A DNA stretch of 59,625 nucleotides from Gammaproteobacteria bacterium AqS3 (GTDB lineage: Bacteria > Pseudomonadota > Gammaproteobacteria > MEIF01 > AqS3), in assembly GCA_001750645.1 (NCBI GenBank), contig MEIF01000008.1:1-59625 (forward strand), in the 5' to 3' direction. The stretch's first letter is position 1. Every line of letters starts with the position of its first letter. Below the pieces are notes generated by a model, which was not told the origin of the DNA, searched no databases, and saw nothing but the letters and a program-made list of their open reading frames with translations. Position numbers and translations under genes: made by a program. Below are positions 10,167 through 18,221 of the stretch, in pieces.

Positions 10167-10603
10167 TACCCGATCCCCTGGGGCAGCGGGTCTCCGCCTT
10201 CAATGTCGCTGTTGATGTAGGCCTGGAAGCGCTCCTCGCTCCAGATCTCCAGATAGTCCGAGCCGATGCCGACCACGGTGACCGGCTTGCCCGAGGCCAC
10301 CCCGATCAGATTGCGCAGCGTCGCCGGCAGCGGCACCAGCATGCGCTTGGCCGGATCCATCTGGATTTTTGTGAGGTTGCCGTAGCGGCGGTGCTTCTGG
10401 CGTTCGTCGGGGTCCGAGGCCTTGAATGCCGCCTCGAGATCGGGCCAGAGCCGATCGGGGATGAGCACTGCGCAGAACAGCTTGGCCGAGAGCGTCAGCA
10501 CGACACCCTCCTCGCAGTGCTCGATGAAACTCTCGCGGTAGGCGGCGGGGAGAACCAGCCGGCCGCTGCTGTCCAACTTGACCGTGTGAGAGCCGGTAAA
10601 CAT
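10166..10603 (-). CDS. mraZ: MraZ, dcw-cluster transcriptional regulator
   Basis: AbrB-fold (SpoVT/MraZ) DNA-binding protein encoded first in the dcw operon and known in E. coli to repress it. Starting at ATG 10603 gives 145 residues (MFTGSHTVKLDSSGRL...), matching the family length of about 145-150. An in-frame extension upstream to 10657 is not supported. The two AbrB-like halves carry the paired D-x-x-G/K-R motifs: LDSSGRLVLPAAYRE and MDPAKRMLVPLPATLR. The three boxes just upstream are its likely binding site. Confidence 0.95.
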
Positions 10604-10653
10604 CTCAATAACACGCAAAAAACGCGCAATGAAGCCCGCAATACTAACAACCT

Positions 10654-10688
10654 TCACAGATTTTCACAACACTACACACATTTTTATA
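10654..10688 (-). promoter_or_regulatory. mraZ promoter -10 and three MraZ-type boxes
   Basis: Reading the minus strand, a TATAAA element (10688-10683) is followed by three TGTG(A/T) elements at 10678-10674, 10668-10664 and 10658-10654, spaced exactly 10 bp apart. MraZ binds triplicated TGGG-like boxes with a 10-bp period in E. coli, so this is a good candidate autoregulatory operator, with TGTG in place of TGGG. The boxes would lie at or just after the transcription start. Inference from spacing and position only. Confidence 0.6.
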
Positions 10689-10881
10689 GCCCGATGTGCC
10701 CTGACCCCCTCCCGCACAGGGCTGGTTCGCCCAGTGCGCACCTGGCGACGGGGGCTTTTTCAGGGGTGGCGGGTGGCTGTGAATTCCGGTGAGGCGGGCG
10801 TGATGCGCCCTGGATTGCCCGACCTGCCGCCGGTGATAAGATCGGTGCGGCCCTGCTTGGTTATCAGTGCGAATCTGATAG

Positions 10882-10955
10882 CCCCCGGTAGCTCAAACGA
10901 ATAGAGCATCGCATTGACTAGGCGAGGGTTGCGGGTTTGAATCCCGCCCGGGGGA
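10882..10955 (+). tRNA. tRNA-like element, GAC anticodon position, no CCA (element 1)
   Basis: A full cloverleaf can be drawn. Acceptor CCCCCGG/CCGGGGG is a perfect 7 bp. The D arm is GCTC/GAGC, with a loop that lacks the normal GG. The anticodon stem TCGCA/GGCGA has one mismatch, the loop is TTGACTA, and the T arm is GCGGG/CCCGC with loop TTTGAAT instead of TTCGAAT. If functional, positions 34-36 read GAC (Val). No CCA is encoded (ACT follows), although the tRNA-Ile and tmRNA genes in this window do encode CCA. Together with the missing D-loop GG and T54-T-T56, this points to a degenerate tRNA or tRNA-derived element. A relative lies at 54406. Confidence 0.55.
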
Positions 10956-11050
10956 CTATCGCCGAGATTATAGACCGAGGTGCCGCCCGAGACAGACGAA
11001 CTCGGCTTCCAGCGACGGCATCCGACATGTATGCGCCGATGGAACAGGGT

Positions 11051-11082
11051 GAAAAGCTCCTCCGGTCCAGTGACGACCGGAG
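11051..11082 (-). terminator. Rho-independent terminator after the ATPase/TOPRIM-like pair
   Basis: On the minus strand an 8-bp stem (CTCCGGTC/GACCGGAG) with a 7-nt loop is followed by a short T run. It lies about 11 bp downstream of the stop of the DUF4276-type gene, at the right place to end that two-gene transcript. Confidence 0.7.
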
Positions 11083-11092
11083 CCGTGCCGTC

Positions 11093-11755
11093 TCAGCCGG
11101 CGCCGGTCAGCTGCCGCAGCTCGTCGCAGAAGCACTGGAAACTCGGGGATCGGTTGCCGTCGATGTTGATGTGCGGGGCGATGTTTTGCGCCCAGTGGGA
11201 CTTTTCCCTGCCAATTACCCACCACTTCTGCTTGGACAGGGCGACCGAGCCGCCCGGGTAAATCGCATTGGCCAGACGCTCCCAAGTCCCGCATATCGAG
11301 TCGTTTTGATAGCTGTTCAGGACGCTGCTCCTGGCTTGGGGATAGGCCTTCCTGACTGCGTCCAGATCGCCCAGCAGCCAGGCCTCGCCCTCCTCAATCG
11401 CCAGGCAGAACCGGGTGACGGGCCGGGGGTTGCAGGCGTTCAGCACGTCCTGCAGCTGCCGCAGAAAGTCATCCCGATTTCTGCCGTCCAAATCGCAGAC
11501 CACGATGACGGCGGCCGGGTAGTTTGGCGGATAGCCTGCGTGAGTTTGGCCATGCCCCTGAAGCAGATAAGGCAGTTTATTCAGCAACTGGCTTTCGCCA
11601 GACTGAGTGGCCTTGGGATTCACATTTTTGGGCAAGTAGCCAAGACCTTGGTAGCTTGTGAGTTTGAAGGTGTGTCCCTCGCCGACGATTTTGGGCACGA
11701 GCACCTCAAGTGCTCGCTCACCTGACTGATCCTCGACCAAAATATCAAGGTGCAA
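11093..11755 (-). CDS. TOPRIM-like DUF4276-type protein, partner of ATPase
   Basis: 220 residues. The N-terminal ILVEDQSGERALEVLVPKI (an acidic residue after a beta strand) and the later VIVVCDLDGRNRDD with paired Asp residues give a TOPRIM-like pattern, matching what I recall of DUF4276 proteins. The C-terminal half has the typical FCLAIEEGEAWLLGD segment. Such proteins usually follow an AAA/ABC-type ATPase, as here, and similar pairs are found among anti-phage or overcoming-lysogenization-defect-like modules. The start codon is TTG at 11755, overlapping the ATPase end by 11 bp, so translation is presumably coupled. A nuclease or nucleotide-handling role is inference; no function has been shown. 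Confidence 0.75.
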   Translation of the reverse strand: MHLDILVEDQSGERALEVLVPKIVGEGHTFKLTSYQGLGYLPKNVNPKATQSGESQLLNKLPYLLQGHGQTHAGYPPNYPAAVIVVCDLDGRNRDDFLRQLQDVLNACNPRPVTRFCLAIEEGEAWLLGDLDAVRKAYPQARSSVLNSYQNDSICGTWERLANAIYPGGSVALSKQKWWVIGREKSHWAQNIAPHINIDGNRSPSFQCFCDELRQLTGAG

Positions 11756-13046
11756 CGGGCGATTTCTTGTCTAGGTAATCGCTGTACCAAAGCCCTCCCA
11801 AGGGCAGTTCTTGTTCCACCAGAGCACAGACCAAGGGATCCTCGCCTATCCAGCGCGCGCTTGAAAGACCGTCGTCGTCCTTTTCGAGCATCCAGACTTC
11901 CTCCGGATCGACGGCATCCAAGAAATACGGCTGGTGGGTGGTGAAAAACATCTGCGAACCGTCTTGAGGTCTGCACAGATGATCCCGGAATTCATACATC
12001 AGCGGCAGGAACAATTTGTGGTACAGGCCGCTTTCGGGATTTTCGATGCAGAAAAACAGCGGCGGATCGGGATCTTCGATCAGCAGCATGTAGGCGAACA
12101 GCTTCAGCGTCCCGTCCGAGACCTGATTGGCGCAGAGCGGTTCTTTGAAGCCCTTGCCATAGAACTTCAGCAGCAGCCGGCCGTCCTGGGTTTTCTCGGT
12201 GCTGATCTGATCGATCCCAGGAATCTTCTCGGCGGTTCGTTCAATTACTCTCTTGAAACTCTCGCCGTGCTCCCGGCTCATGAACTGAACCACGTTGGCC
12301 AGGTTGTCGCCCCGGGCGTTGAGCCGCCTCTGCGGGCCGGCCAGCGGCCGGCTGCGGGCCGCATCGGGCGTGAAGCAGCTGAGGTACCAGCCCTCGATGA
12401 ACCTGCGCAGCTGCGCAATGCGGGGGTGCTGCCTCAGCGCCCCCAGCGTGACAATGCCCAGCCTGCGGATGTCGTCCAGCTCGACCTGTTCGGTCTCGCC
12501 AACCTCTCCCGCCTCGGTGCGAATCTTCTCCAGCAGCTGGGGCAGGTCGAGGGACTCATCCGCTTCGCAGAGCTTGACCCCGTCCAGGTCACCGGTCCAG
12601 GCAACTCCCCTGCCCCGATTCAGGATCAGAAAGGAGAACGGCCGGCCGTTGCTCTGCCCCTTGCGGCGCTGCCTGAGGCGCTCCCTCAGAACGTAGGGAC
12701 GACCGCCGGCATCGACGTCAATAGACAGCTCGTAGGTGATCGGGCGCGACTTGGCGCTCTCCCGGTAGTGGATCTCAAACTCAATCGGGCCGCCCTGCCC
12801 CTTCGAGCGAATGCTCGAAAAGCCGCCCCGCCCTCGGGCGTCGCAGGCGTCCTCAACCCCCAGCTTCAGGCAGTCGGCGAGAAAGCCGAAGGCGTCGAAC
12901 AGGGCGCTCTTGCCGGTGCCGTTGTGCCCGATCACGACGGTGACCTCGGTCAGCGGCGGGCGGTTGTGCCGGCTCGACAGGCGCCCGAGTGCGACCTCCC
13001 TGAGCACTTTGAAGTTCTTGATCCGGAGTCCCTCAATCCTGGCCAT
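11745..13046 (-). CDS. AAA/ABC-type ATPase (AAA_15/21-like), putative defence ATPase
   Basis: 433 residues starting at ATG 13046 (MARIEGLRIKNFKVLREV, the standard opening of SMC/RecF/OLD-like ATPases). Walker A is GHNGTGKS (40-47). A signature-like SDGTLKL (~325), Walker B FFCIENPESGL (~345) and the switch motif FFTTHQPYFLDA (~385) complete one ABC ATPase head. Residues between about 190 and 290 are a variable arm. The upstream frame continues into the tmRNA gene, so a longer start is rejected. It overlaps the TOPRIM-like gene by 11 bp, forming a two-gene operon that resembles RloA-, PARIS- or OLD-type defence pairs. Exact type unassigned. Confidence 0.85.
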   Translation of the reverse strand: MARIEGLRIKNFKVLREVALGRLSSRHNRPPLTEVTVVIGHNGTGKSALFDAFGFLADCLKLGVEDACDARGRGGFSSIRSKGQGGPIEFEIHYRESAKSRPITYELSIDVDAGGRPYVLRERLRQRRKGQSNGRPFSFLILNRGRGVAWTGDLDGVKLCEADESLDLPQLLEKIRTEAGEVGETEQVELDDIRRLGIVTLGALRQHPRIAQLRRFIEGWYLSCFTPDAARSRPLAGPQRRLNARGDNLANVVQFMSREHGESFKRVIERTAEKIPGIDQISTEKTQDGRLLLKFYGKGFKEPLCANQVSDGTLKLFAYMLLIEDPDPPLFFCIENPESGLYHKLFLPLMYEFRDHLCRPQDGSQMFFTTHQPYFLDAVDPEEVWMLEKDDDGLSSARWIGEDPLVCALVEQELPLGGLWYSDYLDKKSPVAP

Positions 13047-13157
13047 CAGTTCTGCCGTGCAGGTTGCAACGCCGGCGGATGATAGCAATGCCCCGCTGCA
13101 CAAAATGTGATCGAGGTCCTCAGGGGTTGGGATGCGCTCATCGCCGCCGTTCGGCCA

Positions 13158-13194
13158 TAAAAAAGCCCGCCCCCGGGATGAATCGGGGACGGGC
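13158..13194 (-). terminator. tmRNA Rho-independent terminator
   Basis: On the minus strand, 6 nt after the encoded CCA of tmRNA, GCCCGTCCCCG and CGGGGGCGGGC pair around a short loop and are followed by six T residues. A strong intrinsic terminator. Confidence 0.9.
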
Positions 13195-13200
13195 TGCACC

Positions 13201-13558
13201 TGGTGGAGGTGGCGGGATTCGAACCCGCGTCCATCTGGCTTCTGACTTTGGCTCTACATGCTTAGATTCGTTTTTGCTTTGACCGCTGACGACCCAACGA
13301 TCAGGGTTCCAGCGGCGAGCCTGAGGTTTGATTTGACACGCCGGATACAGGCACCCCCGGTGTGCGAGCCTGCTGAACGACCTGAAAGCCGGACCCGCAG
13401 GCTGGTCTGGTTTCAGGATGACCGAGATTTAGGCGGCCATTTGTAACTGGTGTGAGTTGCCAATTATCTTTTCACAGTCGATTTTTAACGAGAACTAACT
13501 GCGATCTCTCGGCATGCACCTCCGTGTTCGGTCCCGATGTCAATGCCGGAACACCCCC
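13201..13558 (-). ncRNA. ssrA: tmRNA (transfer-messenger RNA)
   Basis: Rescues stalled ribosomes and tags the unfinished peptide. The 5' end GGGGGTG (13558-13552) pairs with the 3' CACCTCC before the encoded CCA (13203-13201). The T arm GCGGG TTCGAAT CCCGC is intact, and the 5' domain contains the conserved GGTGCATGCCGAG. In the mRNA-like part the frame ending at TAA reads GNSHQLQMAA. This would be the proteolysis tag: Gly resume codon and an MAA end instead of the common LAA. About 358 nt, a normal length. A -10-like TATAAAAT lies just upstream (13578-13571). Confidence 0.93.
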
Positions 13559-13570
13559 GTGAGCGGGGGC

Positions 13571-13578
13571 ATTTTATA
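13571..13578 (-). promoter_or_regulatory. Probable ssrA -10 element
   Basis: Minus-strand TATAAAAT sits 12-20 bp upstream of the mature tmRNA 5' end, consistent with a slightly longer primary transcript trimmed by RNase P. No convincing -35 is visible. Confidence 0.45.
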
Positions 13579-13615
13579 GCAATTTCGGCCCCGGTTTGAC
13601 GGCCTGATTCGCGCC

Positions 13616-15148
13616 CTAAATGCTGCGCTCCTGACCCTCCCAGTAGGGCTCCCTCAGCTTGCGCTTGAAGATCTTGCCGGAGTCCTCGCGCGGCAGTTCG
13701 CCGAGGAATTCGATGACCTTGGGGACCTTGTAGCCGGCCAGATGGCTGCGCAGGTACTCGCTGACCTCGGTCTGCTCAAGGCTGGCGCCGTCCCGCAGCT
13801 GGATGCAGGCGCACAGCGCCTCGCCGAACTGCTCGTCGGGGATGCCGAATACCGCACAGTCGGCGATCGCCGGGTGCTCGATCAGGCAGTTCTCGATCTC
13901 GGCCGGGTAGATGTTGGTGCCCCCGGAGATGACCATGTCGTTGCGGCGGTCGCAGATAAACAGGAAGCCCTCCTGGTTGAGGTAGCCGATGTCGCCCACC
14001 GAGATCAGTCCCTGGCGCTCGACGCCCTGGCGCTTGGCGTCGTCGCCGTGGTAGGTGAAGTCGGTGCTGCCCCGCAGCCGGCAGTAGATCTCGCCGACCT
14101 CGCCGACGGGCAGCTCGTTGTCGTCGTCGTCGAGGATCTTCAGCTCGGCCTCCTCGACCGGCCGGCCGACGGTGCCCGGATGCGCCAGCGCCTCCTCGGA
14201 GTTGCAGACCACGACGGCGCCGATCTCGGTGGCCCCGTAGTACTCGTTGATCACCGGACCCCACCACTCGATCATCTGCCGCTTGACCTCGGGCGGGCAC
14301 GGGGCGGCCGCGTGGACGACGAACTTCAGGCTCGACAGGTCGTACTTGCCGCGCACTTCCTCGGGCAGCTTCAGCAGCCGCACAAACATGGTCGGGACGG
14401 TCTGGATGTGCGTGGTGCGGTGGACTTCGATCAGCCGCAGCAGCTCCTCGGGCTCGAAGCGGGGCATCAGCACGATGCGCTCGGCCCCGATCACGGTCGA
14501 CAGCCCGGCGTAGGCATTGGGTGCGGAGTGGTACATCGGGGCGGGGATGATGGTCGACATGCCGGGCTCAATGCCGAAGGCGCGCGCGGCGATGCTGAAC
14601 AGCTCGGCGATCTGGCCGGGGCTGGCCGGGGTGCGGCGCACCCCCTTGGGGCGCCCCGTGGTGCCCGAGGTGTAGATCATCGCCCCGGGCGACTCGACCG
14701 GCTCGGGGACTGTGGGCTCGTAGCCGCCCAGCCATTCATACCAGTCCTGTGCGCCGGCGGGAACCTGCCCCTGCTCCCGGGTGATGCCGTAGGCCTCGGC
14801 GATTTCGGGCGGCGTCGGAACCGCCAGAACCTTGACGCCCTCGGGGATGGCCGAGGCAATGCCGGGCAGCAGGTCGGCGTGCACCACCAGTACCTTGGAG
14901 CCGCTGTCCTGCATGATGTAGCCGGCCTCCTCGGCCCCGTAGTGCCAGTTGATCGGCACCAGGTAGGCGCCCAGCATGGCGGCTGCGTCCGAGGCCTCGT
15001 AGAAGGCGAAGTCATTGCGCAGGAACAGCGAGACCGTGTCGCCCGCCCCGATGCCGCACTCGGCGATGAACCCCTGTGCCGCCCGGGCGGCATTGCCCCG
15101 CAGCACCTCGTAGTCGGCCTCCCTGGCCCCGCTGATGATCTTGGTCAT
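13616..15148 (-). CDS. AMP-forming acyl-CoA ligase (class I adenylate-forming)
   Basis: Activates a carboxylic acid through an acyl-AMP to acyl-CoA. 510 residues from ATG 15148, preceded by a GGGGAGA ribosome-binding site. Motifs: the P-loop-like YTSGTTGRPKG, the A5 motif YYGATEIG, the hinge region GDIGYLNQEGFLFICDRRNDM and the C-terminal catalytic-lysine region SGKIFKRKL. The overall form resembles bile-acid, crotonobetaine or long-chain fatty acyl ligases. Substrate cannot be set from sequence. It stands alone downstream of tmRNA; a paralogue lies at 55091. Confidence 0.9.
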   Translation of the reverse strand: MTKIISGAREADYEVLRGNAARAAQGFIAECGIGAGDTVSLFLRNDFAFYEASDAAAMLGAYLVPINWHYGAEEAGYIMQDSGSKVLVVHADLLPGIASAIPEGVKVLAVPTPPEIAEAYGITREQGQVPAGAQDWYEWLGGYEPTVPEPVESPGAMIYTSGTTGRPKGVRRTPASPGQIAELFSIAARAFGIEPGMSTIIPAPMYHSAPNAYAGLSTVIGAERIVLMPRFEPEELLRLIEVHRTTHIQTVPTMFVRLLKLPEEVRGKYDLSSLKFVVHAAAPCPPEVKRQMIEWWGPVINEYYGATEIGAVVVCNSEEALAHPGTVGRPVEEAELKILDDDDNELPVGEVGEIYCRLRGSTDFTYHGDDAKRQGVERQGLISVGDIGYLNQEGFLFICDRRNDMVISGGTNIYPAEIENCLIEHPAIADCAVFGIPDEQFGEALCACIQLRDGASLEQTEVSEYLRSHLAGYKVPKVIEFLGELPREDSGKIFKRKLREPYWEGQERSI

Positions 15149-15358
15149 GTTCTCCCCCCGCTCTCGCTCCCGCCCCTGTTTTGTTCGCATTCGGGCGGCC
15201 GGCTGAGGCGGGATTATAGTCAGGGGTTTTCAGGGGCAGGGCTGCATTCGGCGGCGGGCACCGCCCGAAGAGAGGGCCGGCTCGCAAGGCGGAAACGGGA
15301 CTGCACCGGCAGACCCGGCAGAACCCCAGGCAGCCCCCAACAAGCGGGCCGCTTTGGA

Positions 15359-16183
15359 TCAGTTTCTGTGACGCTGGGTCTTGTGCTGGACGGTAATGAC
15401 GCGAAATCGATCATTCGGCAGAGACTCGCAGATCACCATGACGCCGTTGAGCCTCTCAGCGTCAGGCTTTGAAAGTTTCCTCTGCTTCTGCAGATTCTCC
15501 AGCTTGGGCCTCTTGACCATCCATCCCCGCCGTATGTGACCGCTTTTTTCGCCCTTGCCCCTGGGCTTGTCAAAGTCCTTGTGCTCAAAGATCTGCTCGA
15601 CGTTTTCCCGGCTGATGCCCCGCCGGTTCATGCGCTCCAGGGCGTGGTCGGTGAATTCCAGAATCGCCCCGCCCTCATGTGCGTCCGCAGCCTGGGGTGA
15701 ACCGGAATGCTCCCTCTCGACGTAGACCACCCGCTTTTGGAATTCATCCAGCCAGACCCGGACATTTCTGATTTTTTCCAGGTTGGCCTCGGCGTCCAGC
15801 CGAAACCCCTCCCAGACCCGCCTGTTCAGACTGGCCAGCCTGCGCTCTGAAATCCTGAGCACGGTGAAGTGGGTCAGCGCGGTTTCAATTCGACCCGCAA
15901 AGTAACCGTCCCGCAGCAGCTTGGGCACTTCGCTGTCGGGGATCTGCCCCGCCGGCTTGAACTCGCTCTCCGGCAGGGTGCGTCCCTCCTGATCGGCGCA
16001 CTCGCAGATCAGATTGACGTGCCTCTCATCGATGCCCAGCTCTGCGAACTGCTCGCGGGCATCCTTCTCGATGGCCGGCAGAGTGAAGCGCTTCTCCCGG
16101 ATCCTCTTCTCCCACTGCTCATGGCTGTAAGTCCTCTTGTACTCGTTGCCGTTGAGGGGCTGGTTGTTGTCGTCGTCGCTCAC
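15359..16183 (-). CDS. Unknown protein with C-terminal DUF4258-like domain
   Basis: 274 residues, very charged and soluble. The N-terminal 150 residues match nothing I recognise (helical, rich in Glu/Arg). The last ~100 residues carry FTDHALERMNRRGIS and later VMVICESLPNDRFRVITVQHK, the beta-strand/helix pattern of DUF4258 (a small fold related to RelE/BrnT-type toxins). No antitoxin-like partner gene is adjacent. A TATAAT on the minus strand at 16254-16249 gives it its own promoter. The 168-bp gap towards the acyl-CoA ligase holds nothing I can name. Confidence 0.7.
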   Translation of the reverse strand: MSDDDNNQPLNGNEYKRTYSHEQWEKRIREKRFTLPAIEKDAREQFAELGIDERHVNLICECADQEGRTLPESEFKPAGQIPDSEVPKLLRDGYFAGRIETALTHFTVLRISERRLASLNRRVWEGFRLDAEANLEKIRNVRVWLDEFQKRVVYVEREHSGSPQAADAHEGGAILEFTDHALERMNRRGISRENVEQIFEHKDFDKPRGKGEKSGHIRRGWMVKRPKLENLQKQRKLSKPDAERLNGVMVICESLPNDRFRVITVQHKTQRHRN

Positions 16184-16248
16184 GCTTCTGCTCCGCTGTT
16201 AGTCAAACCTCACGGATTGATGGAATGCCGCCGGAGTGCGGCGGCCAA

Positions 16249-16254
16249 ATTATA
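16249..16254 (-). promoter_or_regulatory. -10 element (TATAAT) for the DUF4258-type gene
   Basis: A perfect TATAAT on the minus strand 66 bp upstream of the ATG, in the divergent region shared with dsbD. No clear -35. Confidence 0.45.
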
Positions 16255-16318
16255 AGAACCCGCGGCGAGCACCCAGCGTCTAGAATCACCGGCCACACGA
16301 GCGCGCACCGGATCCGTG

Positions 16319-18202
16319 ATGCCGCACCGAGCCATTCGCGCGCTTCTGATCCCGGCGCTGGCGCTCGCCGCGGCGCTGCCCGGTGCGCAGAATTCGGCGG
16401 CGGCGGCGCTGGCCGACAGGACCCGATCCGGCGCCCCGGGGGAGATTCTCAGGGTCGAGCAGGCCTTCGTCCCCTCCACAGTCTGGACCGGCGAGCGCAG
16501 CCTGACGGTTCGCTGGGACATCGCCGAGGGGTATTACCTCTACAGGGATCAGCTCGAGATCACCGGCCCCGGCGTGCAGAGCGCACCGACCCCGGCAGGT
16601 GTGGTCAAGCAGGATCCCTACTTTGACGGACCCCTGGAGGTCTACTACGGCAGCGTCGGGGTGCCGGTGCGGCTGGCCGAAAACGCCGGCGGCGATGCGC
16701 CCCTGATGCTGCGCTGGCAGGGCTGCGCCGAGGACGTGCTGTGCTATCCGCCGCAGAGCGCAGCACTGCGATGGGCCGCCCCGCAGCAGCCGGTCGAGAT
16801 TGAGCTGCTGGGGATTCCCAGCGCCCCCCGCACCGCCGCCGCCGCCGGCCCCGCCCCAAGCGTCGCCGAGGACCAGCAGCTGGCGCAGCAGCTCGGCAGC
16901 GGCGGGCTGCTCTGGAATCTAATCGTGTTCTTCGGCCTCGGGCTGCTGCTGGCGCTGACGCCGTGCGTGCTGCCCATGGTGCCCATCCTCTCCAGCCTGA
17001 TCGTCGGCGCCGGGGAGATTTCGCGCGCGCGCAGCCTGGCGCTGTCGCTGACCTACGTCCTGCCGATGGCGCTGACCTACGCCCTGGCCGGGGTCGCCGC
17101 GGCCTACTTCGGCACCAACCTGCAGGCGGTGCTGCAGACCCCCTGGGTGCTGTGGAGCTTCAGCGCGCTGTTCGTGCTGCTGGGGCTGTCGATGTTCGGG
17201 CTCTACGAGATTCAGGTGCCCCAGCGCCTGCAGACCTGGCTGTCGTACCAGAGTGATCGCGCCCAGGGCGGCAGCCTGGTCGGAGCGGCCGGGATGGGGC
17301 TGCTCTCGGCGCTGATCGTCGGCCCCTGCGTCGCTCCGCCGCTGGTGGGCGCCCTGATCTACATCACCCAGAGCGGCGACATGGCGCTGGGCGGGCTGGC
17401 TCTGCTGGCGCTGGGGCTGGGCATGGGCGCCCCGCTGGTGCTGGTGGGCGCGCTGCTCGGCAGCGTGCTGCCGCGCGTCGGCGCCTGGATGGAGCAGATC
17501 AAGTGGCTGTTCGGCTTTGTGCTGTTCGGCCTGGCGCTGTGGTTCATCGAGCGCGTCGTCGACGCCGACACCGCCGCCCTGCTCTGGGGCGCCCTGCTGT
17601 GCCTGGCGGCGGCCTGGCTGCTGATGGGCGAGCGCGCGGATTCCGCCGGCGCCGGGGAGGCAGGGGAGGCAGGCCCGGCGGGAATCTTCCGGAACAGCGC
17701 CGGCCCCCGCACCGCCGCCGCCATGCGCCTGCTGGGGCTGGTGCGACCGGCGGCGGGGCTGGCGGCGCTGGTCTGGGCGCTGCTGTTCTTTGCCCAGTCT
17801 GCGGGCGGCGCCGGTCTGGGCCTCGCCGCATCGGCGAGCGCCGGCGGCGGGCTGATCACCGTGCGCTCGGCCGCCGAGCTGGATGCCGTGCTGGAGCGCC
17901 AGGACGATCCCGTGGTGCTGGATTTCTACGCCGACTGGTGCATCGAATGCCGCGCGATGGAGGCTGAGATCCTGCCGCGTCCCGATGTCCGGGCGGCGCT
18001 TTCAGGCTGGGTGTTCGTCAAGGCCGACGTCACCGAGAACAGCCCGGCCAACCAGACGCTGCTGGATCGCTACGGCGTGCTCGGTCCGCCGACGGTGCTG
18101 TTCTTCAACGGCGCCGACGCCGAACTGCGCGCGCTGCGCATTACCGGGGCGCCGAGCGCCGAGCAGCTGATCCAGATCCTTGAGCGGGCGCGCTCGCCCT
18201 AG
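16319..18202 (+). CDS. dsbD: DsbD, thiol:disulfide interchange protein
   Basis: Carries electrons from cytoplasmic thioredoxin to periplasmic DsbC/DsbG and cytochrome-c maturation. 627 residues from ATG 16319 (a GTG directly before it is an alternative). Order: signal peptide (~1-29); periplasmic alpha domain with Cys136/Cys142 (GCAEDVLC); eight-segment membrane beta domain with the two active cysteines in TPCVLPMVP (~216) and VGPCVAPP; then a periplasmic thioredoxin domain with C541-I-E-C544 (ADWCIECRAM). The canonical CxxC usually has Val-Ala in the middle. An Ala/Gly-rich linker precedes the last domain. Ends 19 bp from the convergent enoyl-CoA hydratase. Confidence 0.95.
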   Translation: MPHRAIRALLIPALALAAALPGAQNSAAAALADRTRSGAPGEILRVEQAFVPSTVWTGERSLTVRWDIAEGYYLYRDQLEITGPGVQSAPTPAGVVKQDPYFDGPLEVYYGSVGVPVRLAENAGGDAPLMLRWQGCAEDVLCYPPQSAALRWAAPQQPVEIELLGIPSAPRTAAAAGPAPSVAEDQQLAQQLGSGGLLWNLIVFFGLGLLLALTPCVLPMVPILSSLIVGAGEISRARSLALSLTYVLPMALTYALAGVAAAYFGTNLQAVLQTPWVLWSFSALFVLLGLSMFGLYEIQVPQRLQTWLSYQSDRAQGGSLVGAAGMGLLSALIVGPCVAPPLVGALIYITQSGDMALGGLALLALGLGMGAPLVLVGALLGSVLPRVGAWMEQIKWLFGFVLFGLALWFIERVVDADTAALLWGALLCLAAAWLLMGERADSAGAGEAGEAGPAGIFRNSAGPRTAAAMRLLGLVRPAAGLAALVWALLFFAQSAGGAGLGLAASASAGGGLITVRSAAELDAVLERQDDPVVLDFYADWCIECRAMEAEILPRPDVRAALSGWVFVKADVTENSPANQTLLDRYGVLGPPTVLFFNGADAELRALRITGAPSAEQLIQILERARSP

Positions 18203-18221
18203 CAGAGACTCCGGCGGCGTC

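Noticed and set aside
13047-13199. N-terminal extension of the ATPase
   Set aside because: Would run to the edge of the tmRNA gene and over its terminator; the ATPase family normally begins as at 13046.
13545-13575. Hairpin plus T run reading to the right (CCCCCGTGAGCGGGGG..TTTT)
   Set aside because: The left arm is the 5' acceptor strand of tmRNA and the T run is the reverse of its -10 element; no plus-strand gene needs a terminator there.
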